The position numbers were made by a program, and so were the translations under genes. Positions 1-8,221 of a stretch of DNA of 64,000 nucleotides are shown here, piece by piece (position 1 is the first letter of the stretch; every line of letters starts with the position of its first letter). The notes under the pieces are model-generated. The model searched no databases, had not been told where the DNA came from, and was given only the letters and a program-made list of their open reading frames with translations. This DNA is from Fructobacillus sp. EFB-N1 (GTDB taxonomy: Bacteria; Bacillota; Bacilli; Lactobacillales; Lactobacillaceae): NCBI RefSeq assembly GCF_001038455.1, contig NZ_LDUY01000004.1, positions 1 through 64,000 on the forward strand, written 5' to 3'.

Positions 1-1
1 C

Positions 2-70
2 AACAATCGACCCATGAAGTTACATAACTACCAGACGCCACTAGAAGTTTTTCGGGGTTGTTCGAATTAA
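2..70 (+). pseudogene. C-terminal end of an IS30-like transposase (cut by window edge)
   Basis: The frame opening at base 2 and ending at TAA 68-70 encodes 22 residues with the pattern NNRPMKLHNYQTPLEVF, which resembles the C-terminal end of IS30-family transposases (Asn-Arg-Pro, then Tyr-x-Thr-Pro-x-Glu-Val-Phe). The rest lies outside the window, so I cannot tell an intact element from a remnant, and no terminal inverted repeat is certain. An insertion sequence end here fits the decayed state of the following genes. Confidence 0.55.
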
Positions 71-158
71 ACTTGTAATCTGTCTTTAATAAAAACCTCA
101 TAATCCTCCTCTTATTTGCTATACTATGCCTAACTAGAATGAAAATAAGGAGATTTTT

Positions 159-2097
159 ATGGATGGAGTATCAATAACTGATTTATATCGCATTAAGGGC
201 CTAAGTCAACCATGGGCCACTGACCTTTTTTGTTGAAAATGGTTTAAGCCAAGAAAACAACGATTATACTGCCAATATCTACAGTGTTGATCAACACCAC
301 CACGTCAAGCAGTACACAAATGAAGGACTAAATCTACAGCCGTTGGTTGTCGATGACTACCTTTATTTTCGTAAGCAGGACGAAAATCAGCATTTCCAAC
401 TGATGAAAATGTCCATCAATGGTGGTGTTGCAGAGCAACTAACCACTGGCGATAGCATCGCTCAGATTAAATTAGCCCCGAACAAGCAAGCCTTATTCTT
501 TAAGACTGTTCAGACCCCAGTTAAAAATGATGATGAGCTAACAACACGGCACGTTGATAAAGTCCAAAATCGTGCAGATGGCATTGGTTGGATTCCGACT
601 GATAATCACTATGACCTTATTCGCTTTGATCTTAAATCGCAAACAACGACAACTATCTGTACTGGCACGGAAGACTTTAGCTTGGAAGATATTAGTCCCG
701 ACCAAAATCAAGTTTTGTTTTTAACAGCCGAACACCCCGACTGGACTAGTAAATTTGATGAATCATTAGCCGTTTATCTCTATGACATTGAAAAACAGGA
801 AAAAATTTGGCTCACGAAATCGTTTTCTGATGGCGTCTTTTCAGACGCTCATTTTTCACCCAATGGTCAGCAAGTAACAGTTATTGGTAGCGATTATAGC
901 CACTATTCTGCAACCGTTAACCAACTTTACCTTTATGACTTAAACGATATGCATGTCCAGAATATTACAGGCAATGATGACCTTGATGTAGGTTATGAAC
1001 ACAGTATTGGCAGCGATATGATTCAAAACCGTAACGGTATTAGCGGCGCCTGGTTAACTAATAGTCAATATTTGTTCCAAGCCTATGATCATGGTCATAG
1101 CCAATTACACATTTGGGATGGTGAAAAACCAACCTTGCTAACAGATGATCGGCGTGACATCATTGATTTCACTGTCAATGATAACCAAGAAGTTGTGATG
1201 GTCACCTCCTCTACCGAACGACCTGCTGAACTGAAGACATTGAACTTGCTAACTGGTCAGGAGACAAGCCTCTACAATCCTAACCAAGAATATGAGCAAA
1301 GCCATACCTATGCCCAGGTTAGTTCCTTCTACTACCCCTCTACTGATCAAAATGTTCAGCTACAGGGATGGTTCACGAAAGCACAAGGAACAAATGATCA
1401 GGCACCACTAATTTTGTACATTCATGGTGGTCCACACGCAGCTTATGGTGATACCTTCTTTCATGAATTTCAGGCGCTAGCGGCTAAAGGTTTTCACGTT
1501 GTTTACTTCAACCCCCGTGGTTCCACGAGTTATGGTGAAGCATTTGCTACAGATGTAATGGGCCATTATGGTGAAAATGATTATGATGATGTGATGGCTG
1601 GGCTCGACTATACCCTTAATCATTTTGATGGCATCAACAAAGACAACATTTTTATTGCTGGTGGTTCATACGGTGGTTTTCTATCAGCTTGGACGATTAG
1701 CCATACTAACCGTTTTCAGGCAGCCATTGTGCAACGACCTGCTATCGACTGGATTGGCCTTTATACCAATAGCGATATTGGCGTTCCCTTTGTTGAACAA
1801 GAAATGGGTATGGACCTTTATCGCGATGAAGGCGCTGCCCAGTACTATTGGGAAAAATCACCGTTATCACACGCTAACAAAGTCAAAACACCTGTAAGAA
1901 TCCAGCACGGCGAACTGGACCGCCGTTGCCCTGTGAGTCAAAGTGAAGCGCTGTTTTTAGCCATTAAAAGTACTGGAACCGATAGTGATTATATTCGCTA
2001 TCCAAAGTCTTATCATGGCCTTTCCAGAAATGGTCTTCCATCACTGCGAGTCCAAAGAATCGAAGACATTGTTGAGTGGTTCAACCGTTACGCTTAG
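159..2097 (+). pseudogene. S9-family serine peptidase (acylaminoacyl/prolyl oligopeptidase-like), frameshifted near its start
   Basis: Cytoplasmic alpha/beta-hydrolase peptidase expected to remove acyl-amino acids or short peptides from N-termini. ATG 159 has a good Shine-Dalgarno (AAGGAG at 147-152), but that frame stops at 234. The long frame resumes in a six-T run at 226-231: removing one T joins D-L-F-V-E-N-G and restores about 645 residues, the usual family length. An N-terminal beta-propeller-like part is followed by the catalytic domain with the Ser nucleophile in GGSYGGF, Asp in HGELDRR and His in YHGLSRN. A product starting at TTG 343 (584 aa) would lack the first propeller strands. 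Either a fresh pseudogene or a homopolymer sequencing error. Confidence 0.8.
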
Positions 2098-2133
2098 TCT
2101 TTAGGATTCTAATTTATGCATTTATGTATAAGA

Positions 2134-2166
2134 AAAAGACATTCATCTTCTGAATGTCTTTTTTAT
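2134..2166. terminator. Bidirectional intrinsic terminator between convergent genes
   Basis: A 10-bp perfect stem (AAGACATTCA / TGAATGTCTT) with a 5-nt loop, flanked by A-run and T-run, lies between the peptidase and the minus-strand metQ-like gene and can serve both. Confidence 0.85.
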
Positions 2167-2177
2167 TTGAAAGTGAA

Positions 2178-3020
2178 TTACTTAACTGTGGGTGCACCCT
2201 TCCAAACAGCAACCTCACCAGTACCACTCTTGTAATCGATGAAATCAGCAACGTTCTTTGACTGGTAAGCCTTTACTAGCTTCTTAATTGCTGAACTATT
2301 CTTCTTGCTCTTCGTCGTGGCAATAATATTCACAGCACCATGTTGGCTCTTATCAAGCGGACGCACATAAATGGCCGAATTGATTGAACGGCCAGCACCA
2401 ACAATAAAGCTTGGATCAACAGAAGCCAAATCAACTTCAGGCAATACACGGACTAGCTGGTCAGTACCAACTTCCTTAAATTGCAAGTTCTTCTTGTTTT
2501 CTGTAATATCCTTCAAAGTTGGATCAGAAACCTTGTCAGACACCTTAATCAAGCCAGCTGCTTGTAGTAACAGCAATGTTCGACCTTGTGTAATCTTCGC
2601 ATTTGAAATGGCAACCGTTCCATTTTGTGGAATGTCTTTAATGCTCTTGTGCTTATCAGAATACAAACGACCGGCAACCATGATGGTTTCACCAACAGGA
2701 ACAATATTTGTCTTATGTGCCTTGTTCCAATCGTTCAAAAAGATATAGTGCTGGAAGGCGTTGGCGTCAATATCTCCCGAAGACAGCGCCGCGTTTGGCT
2801 GGTTATAGTCGGTAAAGGTCTTAATTTTAAGGTCCAGACCTTCCTTTTTGGCATTTGCCTTAATCAGCTTCCATTGCTCATCCGTTTTTTTGTCACCAGC
2901 CATAATACCGACAGTCAACGTTTCCGTTTTGCTCTGAGCGCTATGCTGAAAAAAGCTAAAATAACCAACGACAATCAAAGCAATCGCTGCAATAATACCT
3001 GTTACTATTTTGTTGTTCAT
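2178..3020 (-). CDS. metQ: MetQ/NlpA-family substrate-binding protein of a methionine ABC transporter
   Basis: Extracytoplasmic binding protein for D/L-methionine or a related amino acid, feeding a MetNP ABC importer. The chosen ATG (3018-3020) follows an AG-rich ribosome site and starts a 280-residue protein with MNNKIV, a hydrophobic segment at about residues 5-24, then the NlpA core (TLTVGIMAG..., DYNQPNAALSSGDIDANAFQHYIFL, and a C-terminal VWKGA). There is no lipobox cysteine, so it is predicted to be held by an uncleaved N-terminal membrane segment rather than by lipid. No metN or metP lies beside it: upstream is only a T-box leader and downstream a terminator, so it is a single-gene unit. 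The T-box specifier reads best as methionine, supporting the substrate. An open frame extends upstream of 3020 but has no ribosome site. Confidence 0.85.
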   Translation of the reverse strand: MNNKIVTGIIAAIALIVVGYFSFFQHSAQSKTETLTVGIMAGDKKTDEQWKLIKANAKKEGLDLKIKTFTDYNQPNAALSSGDIDANAFQHYIFLNDWNKAHKTNIVPVGETIMVAGRLYSDKHKSIKDIPQNGTVAISNAKITQGRTLLLLQAAGLIKVSDKVSDPTLKDITENKKNLQFKEVGTDQLVRVLPEVDLASVDPSFIVGAGRSINSAIYVRPLDKSQHGAVNIIATTKSKKNSSAIKKLVKAYQSKNVADFIDYKSGTGEVAVWKGAPTVK

Positions 3021-3127
3021 TCTTCTCTTCCCTTTTCCCCTATTTGTTGCAATTAAAATCGAACAATTTTTTAATAAACTCTTTTGGCAATGCAATTCCC
3101 CGCTACCTAATCAACTCCTTTTCAAAT

Positions 3128-3398
3128 AAAAAAGTCCCGTAGTCAAAAGACTACGGGACGAATTAAAGTCGTGTTACCACCCTGATTTTAACTAGCATCA
3201 CTACTAGTTACTCGACAGGTACGTCAAAAAGAGATACCCTAACGCAATAACGGGCGCACCCGGTTCCGGCTAACCAATAGCTCACCGTCACTTAAACTCA
3301 AGGACCATTTTCAAGGGTTTTAATTCATCAACTCCCACCACCGTTGATTCGCTGTGCAATCTCGACCCTTTACTTTTCCTGTCGATGTTCATTAATTG
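3128..3398 (-). promoter_or_regulatory. T-box riboswitch, probable methionine specifier, upstream of metQ
   Basis: On the minus strand the leader shows a Stem I with AG bulge (AGCGA) and distal GGTG loop, an AGTA-containing specifier loop, the T-box sequence GGGTGGTAACACGAC at 3168-3182, and a terminator whose 11-bp stem (3134-3144 with 3149-3159) runs into T6. Lower Stem I pairs AGGA with TCCT; the 3' side of the loop reads GAAAATGG, so ATG at 3306-3308 is the natural specifier (AAT is possible by one nucleotide). Uncharged tRNA-Met would stabilise the antiterminator and turn on metQ. Class assignment is firm; the specifier is inferred. Confidence 0.88.
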
Positions 3399-3604
3399 CA
3401 GTTTAGCAATCAAATTAGTATTTGTCAACAAAATATGAAAAAATAGTTAAATTTAAATGAATAAGCATTTCTCCCAGTTACAATTTTAATTGATGTAGTA
3501 CCTGCTGAAGGACTCTAACTACAATTTGTGTTTTTTATTTTAATTTAAAGCTGAACAGTTATATATTAAAGAATAAGAAGTTACGATAAGGTGGTTTATG
3601 AATT

Positions 3605-4066
3605 ATGAAAAAAATTATTGGAGTTGCCGTGGCAATCGCCGTAGCGATTGCCAGCGTGATCGACGGTTACATTGTCTTCTTCAAGGGCCATCAACGGCAT
3701 TCTCAGACTAGTTCAAATAGCAATCAGTCTAGTACAAGCACCAAATCGTCCAGCAGCACTAGCAGCAATCAAACGACGAATGGACAATACAAAGACGGAA
3801 CGTTTACTAGTAAAACGGTTACTACCCCTCATGGTACCATGCAGGTTAGTGTCGTGATTTCAAACGGTAAAATCACGAATATCAAAATTTTGAAGTATCC
3901 TGACAAAGAATCCAAATCAGAAAGCATTAACAGTCAATCATTGCCTACTTACCAATCGGAGGCCATTAAGGCCCAAAGTGCTAATATACAACAAGTATCT
4001 GGTGCTACCGAAACTTACACAGGATTCACGAATTCACTTCAAGATGCTTTAAACAAAGCGGTTTAA
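3605..4066 (+). CDS. Membrane-anchored FMN-binding domain protein
   Basis: A 153-residue protein carrying covalently bound FMN on the outer face of the membrane as an electron carrier. It has an N-terminal hydrophobic anchor (about residues 3-26, no lipobox Cys), a Ser/Thr/Asn-rich linker (33-58) and one FMN_bind domain (60-153). The flavinylation motif is VSGATET at 131-137; ApbE-type enzymes attach FMN to a Thr of this motif (Thr135 most likely). Ribosome site AAGGTGG at 3588-3594 precedes ATG 3605. It is followed after 21 nt by apbE and then by a heme/flavin membrane oxidoreductase, all co-directional, so the three read as one operon for trans-membrane electron export. Related in principle to PplA and to RnfG/NqrC domains. 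Confidence 0.85.
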   Translation: MKKIIGVAVAIAVAIASVIDGYIVFFKGHQRHSQTSSNSNQSSTSTKSSSSTSSNQTTNGQYKDGTFTSKTVTTPHGTMQVSVVISNGKITNIKILKYPDKESKSESINSQSLPTYQSEAIKAQSANIQQVSGATETYTGFTNSLQDALNKAV

Positions 4067-4087
4067 CATTATCCAGGAGGACTGGTA

Positions 4088-4888
4088 TTGACTAAAAAGA
4101 CTAATGCACAATTCCATTTTTTAACAAACGTTATTGGGAAAATGAACATTCCATTTACAATTAGCGCAGCTGTGTTCGAAGAACGGCCTGCCCTTCAAGA
4201 GCGTTTTCAACAACAATGTCAAAAGATTGCTGCTGATTTAGACCAGGTTAACGCTGTTTTTTCACCATTCAAACCGGATTCGTTAGTATCCAGATATGCA
4301 GATGGCGAGCGAGAAGTGATGTTAGATTCAACTGATTTTTAAGAGGTCTTCTTAATGGCTGACCAAGCTAATCAGGTAACCGAAGGATTTTTTGATCCAT
4401 TCTTCAAAGGCCAATATGACCCAACCGGCATCGTCAAGGGCTGGGCAATCGAAAAAATATTTAATCAACGGTTACGGCCCTTACTGACAGATTCCTTGGT
4501 TGCAGGAGTCGCTTTAAATGGTGGCGGCGACATTCAAGCAGCTGTTGCAAATGACAGTGAACTAACCTGGATGACGGGCATTGAAGACCCACGTCAACCA
4601 GGTTACTTGATTGGCAAGTACCCGTTAACCAATGCTGCACTTGCTACCTCCGGGGTTAATAAACGTGGCGAACACATTAAACGGGTTGCCAGTCCATTGT
4701 TGCAGGTCACAATTGTTGATTACTCATTAACGATTGCCGATACCTGGGCAACCGCAGGAATGGCTGCCGGAACCAAACGATTTTTAGAACTAATTAAGAA
4801 ACATCAATTGACGGGCGTGCTCATTGATGCCAAAATTGGTGAAATTAGTTTTGAGAAAGGTCAGGTTCATCATGCTCAAACGATATAA
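4088..4888 (+). pseudogene. apbE: ApbE-family FAD:protein FMN transferase with an in-frame stop codon
   Basis: ApbE transfers FMN from FAD to a Thr of FMN_bind domains, here presumably the protein encoded just upstream. TTG start 4088 follows AGGAGG (4075-4080). The reading frame is continuous for 267 codons except for TAA at 4340-4342 (codon 85), where a single change from CAA would restore ...DF-Q-EVFLMADQ. C-terminal motifs are intact: DPTGIVKGWAIEK, LNGGGDIQA, ATSG, and the metal site DTWATAGMAAG. ATG 4355 lies 9 nt after AAGAGG, so a 177-residue C-terminal piece could be re-initiated, but it would lack the N-terminal part of the FAD pocket. Its 3' end overlaps the next gene by 17 nt. Probably inactive unless the stop is suppressed or a sequencing error. 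Confidence 0.85.
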
Positions 4889-6164
4889 CTTTAGTCTAGG
4901 GCTGACTTGGTTGGTAATCTTCTTTGTCATTCCATTACCACTACTCCAGACACTATCAGCTGGATTGCCAGCAATTTATTCCAGCCAATCCCAAGCAATT
5001 TATTTAGGTGCCATTGCCTATGCTTGGATGCTCACGTCAATTTATTTAGCCACGAAACCCCATTGGTTGGATCGACTGATTGGCTTGCCTGATATGTATA
5101 TGATTCATGGCATCATCAGTATTCTTGCTATCGGTTTGGCCTATTTGCATAAATTTGGTAACCCTTCTGATGGCTGGATAAGAACTACCGGCGATTGGGC
5201 CATTTATCTATTTACTGGCATCATGGTCTATTCGATGATCTTTATGGCTGGCTGGTTCACTAGCCGGATTCCCTTTCTAGCTAAGTTAAAAAGAATGCTA
5301 GAGACCGTTTTCAAACATGAATTATCTGTCTGGTTGCATCGTCTAAACCTGATTGCTACCCTCTTAGTATTTATCCACGTCCAATTAATTAGCTATGTGA
5401 CCGCTATTCATCCTTTCATGTTCGTCTTTTATGCCTACAGTAGCATTGTCTTTATCAGCTACGTGATGAGTAAAGTTCGGAGTCAATTAGGTGATACCAG
5501 AGGAACCGTGATGACTAACGAGGTACTAGCGCCAAATATTCAGGAGTTAACGATTACGCCTCAAAAACATTATCAATTAAATTTGCGAATGGGCGATTTC
5601 GCCTTTATCTCCTTTCCTGATTTAAAAGGCCTGAAAGAATACCATCCGTTTTCAATCGTCAATCCACCTAGTGACGACAGCCAGCACATTAAATTGGCCA
5701 TCCGCGGCGATGGTGACTTCACGAAACTCCTTTCTCAAATTAAACCAGGCGTCGCAGTTAAATTAAGTGGTGGTTACGGCCGTTATCATTCTTTCCTGGA
5801 AGATAATGACCAAGACCATCACATTGTCATGATTGCTGGTGGTATTGGTGTAACACCATTGCTTTCAATCGTGGAAGGTTCTCCAGAACGTCACATTTCA
5901 TTGTTTTATTCCGCCCATTATGACCATGATTTAATCTATTTAAATCAGCTAAAGGATTGGCACCAACGTGACAACTTTAATTTACATTATCAGGTTGGTC
6001 GCTATTCCGAAGCCGATGTTTTGAACCATCAATTGCATGACTTACCAAATAACACCATCTTTCTCATTTCTGGACCGGCTCCAATGATTCGCTATTGGAA
6101 ACGGACCTTGAAGAAAAATGGTATTCGAAATGGGCAAATGTACGCCGAAGAATTTACCTGGTAA
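4872..6164 (+). CDS. Bacterial NADPH-oxidase/ferric-reductase-like bis-heme flavoprotein
   Basis: A 430-residue membrane oxidoreductase moving electrons from cytoplasmic NAD(P)H through FAD and two hemes across the membrane. About six membrane segments lie in residues 8-200. Two spaced histidine pairs, H79/H93 and H156/H169, match the bis-heme ligands of ferric reductase-like domains. A ferredoxin-reductase-type half follows: FAD motif HPFSI (258-262), NAD(P) motif GGIGVTPL (323-330) and SGPAPM (400-405). Architecture equals that of SpNOX of Streptococcus pneumoniae. ATG 4872 was chosen because it follows GAAAGG and opens with MLKRYNF; the frame is open further upstream. It overlaps the end of apbE. 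The acceptor (oxygen, Fe3+ or the FMN protein upstream) is not known; context favours the FMN protein. Confidence 0.85.
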   Translation: MLKRYNFSLGLTWLVIFFVIPLPLLQTLSAGLPAIYSSQSQAIYLGAIAYAWMLTSIYLATKPHWLDRLIGLPDMYMIHGIISILAIGLAYLHKFGNPSDGWIRTTGDWAIYLFTGIMVYSMIFMAGWFTSRIPFLAKLKRMLETVFKHELSVWLHRLNLIATLLVFIHVQLISYVTAIHPFMFVFYAYSSIVFISYVMSKVRSQLGDTRGTVMTNEVLAPNIQELTITPQKHYQLNLRMGDFAFISFPDLKGLKEYHPFSIVNPPSDDSQHIKLAIRGDGDFTKLLSQIKPGVAVKLSGGYGRYHSFLEDNDQDHHIVMIAGGIGVTPLLSIVEGSPERHISLFYSAHYDHDLIYLNQLKDWHQRDNFNLHYQVGRYSEADVLNHQLHDLPNNTIFLISGPAPMIRYWKRTLKKNGIRNGQMYAEEFTW

Positions 6165-6168
6165 TAAA

Positions 6169-6201
6169 GAAAAGCCCGGTCAATATGACCGAGCTTTTTT
6201 A
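6169..6201. terminator. Bidirectional intrinsic terminator
   Basis: Stem AAAGCCCGGTCA / TGACCGAGCTTT around a 4-nt loop, with A-run before and T6 after, closes the electron-transfer operon and the opposing SemiSWEET gene. Confidence 0.85.
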
Positions 6202-6215
6202 TGTTGATATTGATA

Positions 6216-6530
6216 TTAATGGATATAAATCGTTATGACTGTGAACAAGCCAAACAAAATCCCTGGGACGTTCGAAATAATAATTGGCCAATCTTTATAC
6301 GTTTTAGTCCAGCCATAGCCAGCCCAGAACGATGCGTTAATCATCGCTACGAGTGGCTGTAAAACACCGACTGGATGCCCTGAAAAATTGCTAATAATTT
6401 GCGGGATATAAGAAACATACATCGCAATACAGGTGAACGTAGCAGCCTTGCTGAGTAACTTCAGCCGTTTAACTCGTTTTTCGGGTATAGCATTCTCACC
6501 TGTTGGATATTCTGAAGTATCAATTCTCAT
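6216..6530 (-). CDS. SemiSWEET-type sugar transporter
   Basis: A 104-residue protein with one PQ-loop unit of three membrane helices: about residues 27-47 with the signature YIPQI, 59-75, and 81-103. SemiSWEETs work as homodimers that let sugars move along their gradient. The N-terminal 24 hydrophilic residues (MRIDTSEYPTGENAIPEKR) are longer than in the minimal ~85-aa proteins. The start is supported by AAGGAAA seven nucleotides ahead of ATG. The gene is monocistronic, convergent with the NOX-like gene. Sugar specificity cannot be read from the sequence. Confidence 0.8.
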   Translation of the reverse strand: MRIDTSEYPTGENAIPEKRVKRLKLLSKAATFTCIAMYVSYIPQIISNFSGHPVGVLQPLVAMINASFWAGYGWTKTYKDWPIIISNVPGILFGLFTVITIYIH

Positions 6531-6714
6531 AAAAATTTCCTTTCTCCGTTGTTCATACCTAAAATTATAGCTGTTTTTATTTCATATAGCGAGTAAAAAC
6601 GAAACATCTGCACTTTTTATGCAATATTGCTAGCTACTATTCAAATAATTGCTATGATTAAGTAATTCCAGCTAATGATATAATGTGACTTATATTAATA
6701 GCCGAGGTAAAAAC

Positions 6715-7215
6715 ATGAATAAAAATGAAGTCTTTCAGTATTTAAAGCAAAAAAACATTTGGCACGAAATTACAGAGCACCAGGCCTTATTTAGTATGGA
6801 TAGCATTGTGGATGTTGATTTACCATACCCAGATGCCGATGCAAAAAATCTTTTTGTCCGTGATGATAAGAAACGAAATTATTATCTGATTACCGTTAAA
6901 GGCGATAAAAGAGTTGATTTGAAGGCCTTCCGCAAGGATAACCAGACTCGCCCACTATCGTTTGCTTCAGAAGAAGACTTGCTAAGATTAATGGACTTAA
7001 TTCCTGGCTCAGTTTCCCCCTTTGGTCTATTAAACGATGAAGACCGCCAGGTCAATTTTTTCCTTGATGAAGAATTTTTAAAAGAACCCGGACTAATCGG
7101 GATTCACCCAAATGAAAACACGGCAACGGTCTGGTTAAAAACTCCTGATCTGCTCGAAATGATTCAAGAACATGGGAATGAATTTACGACTGTCCCTATT
7201 CCCGAACGAGAATAA
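6715..7215 (+). CDS. ProXp/PrdX-type trans-editing aminoacyl-tRNA deacylase (YbaK fold)
   Basis: A 166-residue single-domain protein of the prolyl-tRNA synthetase-associated editing family, expected to hydrolyse mischarged tRNA such as Ala-tRNA(Pro). Family features visible are the catalytic-region Lys in AKNLFVRD (about residues 44-51), the VSPFGLLND loop, and GIHPNENTATVWL near the C-terminus. ATG 6715 is preferred over the in-frame ATG at 6685 because GAGGTA lies just ahead of it. It stands alone, with the SemiSWEET gene divergent on the left and a degraded region on the right. The exact tRNA substrate is inferred from family only. Confidence 0.85.
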   Translation: MNKNEVFQYLKQKNIWHEITEHQALFSMDSIVDVDLPYPDADAKNLFVRDDKKRNYYLITVKGDKRVDLKAFRKDNQTRPLSFASEEDLLRLMDLIPGSVSPFGLLNDEDRQVNFFLDEEFLKEPGLIGIHPNENTATVWLKTPDLLEMIQEHGNEFTTVPIPERE

Positions 7216-7341
7216 TATCATCATAATCCACTTAAAAAGCCGCAACACTGTTTCTGTAAGTAAATATGAACCCCGAAATTTGTTGGTCCAAATCTCAAAG
7301 TTCATATCAGTGCTACAGCTTTTTAGTATCTCATTCTCTTT

Positions 7342-7923
7342 TTAAGAAACAATTTGATGGTATTGCTCCTGGGCAATTTGTACAATTGGTACTTGCTGTG
7401 AACTGCACGTGCCTAATTTTTGACCAATATGTTGGACAAGCCAAGCAGTTAAATAAGGTCTGGAAAGAAGAGCTAGGTAAGCGTCGAAACTGAGAAACGT
7501 TTCGATATCCTCAAAATAGCTAAACAATTCTTCATCCGCACGCACCGGTTGAACAAGTCGCAGCATAATAATCGTTTCCAAAACTTGCTCATGACAGAGT
7601 AGATGTTCTTTTTGTGCTAAACGAACCATGATTCGTTTCAAAACCCGTTGAGTATCAACAAACCGGTACGCTTTTTCAGCCCAATCAATAATGGCAAAAC
7701 CATCAAAAACGTTGGCTTTCTGCCAATGTTAAGCCCATATAACGCAATAATTGATAGCGGTACTCAAATGGATATCTGTTTGGCCACGTTCAAAATTTAA
7801 AATCACACTCGTCGATAAACCCGTTGCTTCGGCTAAGTCATTGGCAGACATGCCACGAATTTCACGTCATTCGCGAATCATGGCGCCTAAATGTTGAACC
7901 TCTGCAAAGACATCTTTCGACAT
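7342..7923 (-). pseudogene. Degraded XRE-family transcriptional regulator
   Basis: ATG 7921-7923 (minus) with GAGG ahead begins MSKDVFAEVQ and runs into a helix-turn-helix of XRE type (MSANDLAEATGLSTSVILNFERGQ). The frame has TGA at codon 19 (7867-7869, between IRE and REIRG), then shifts frame within the stretch that reads YQLLRYMGLTLAESQRF, and a C-terminal piece of about 99 residues is open at 7342-7641. With at least one stop and two frame changes it cannot make a full regulator. The C-terminal part resembles the helical sensor region of Rgg-like regulators, but this is weak. No target is evident. Confidence 0.7.
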
Positions 7924-7960
7924 GGTCCTCGACCCCTTTTTACGTTCTTAATTTCACTTT

Positions 7961-8215
7961 TTATTCAGCAATCACTTTTAATTCAGCTCGCTCTAGTAAG
8001 TACACTTGCAAATCAGCAATTGAAATCATTGGTAATTGCCATTTTTGGCTAACTGAACTAAATCAGCCTGACGAGCCCATATGACCATCTAGTAAAAGAA
8101 TCTCGATGATTGTCGCTACCGGTGCTGTTCCAGCTAATTTGGCCAAATCAACACCCGCTTCGGTATTGACCATTACGCTCCAAGACACCTCCAGACTTGG
8201 CCACAAATGCGAATG
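7961..8215 (-). pseudogene. ribB: Remnant of 3,4-dihydroxy-2-butanone 4-phosphate synthase (RibB domain)
   Basis: Reading the minus strand and allowing three frame changes gives FAFVAKSGGVLERNGH, then TEAGVDLAKLAGTAPVATIIEILLLDGHM, then ARQADLVQLAKNG, then LPMISIADLQVYLLERAELKVIAE and TAA at 7961. This follows the C-terminal half of RibB (GGVLxRxGHTEAAVDLxxLAG...EIxxxDGxMAR...ITIxDLxxYR), which makes the four-carbon riboflavin precursor. The N-terminal catalytic half is absent, and at its left edge the DNA switches to an ilvD remnant on the other strand. It is a multiply frameshifted fossil, with no functional product. Confidence 0.65.
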
Positions 8216-8221
8216 TGTAAC

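Noticed and set aside
2371-3056. Two plus-strand open frames opposite metQ
   Set aside because: Both are antisense to the MetQ-like gene and lack start signals and recognisable domains.
4355-4888. A separate short ApbE gene starting at 4355
   Set aside because: It is in the same frame as the 4088-4342 piece, which carries the missing ApbE N-terminus; the simplest reading is one gene with a nonsense codon.
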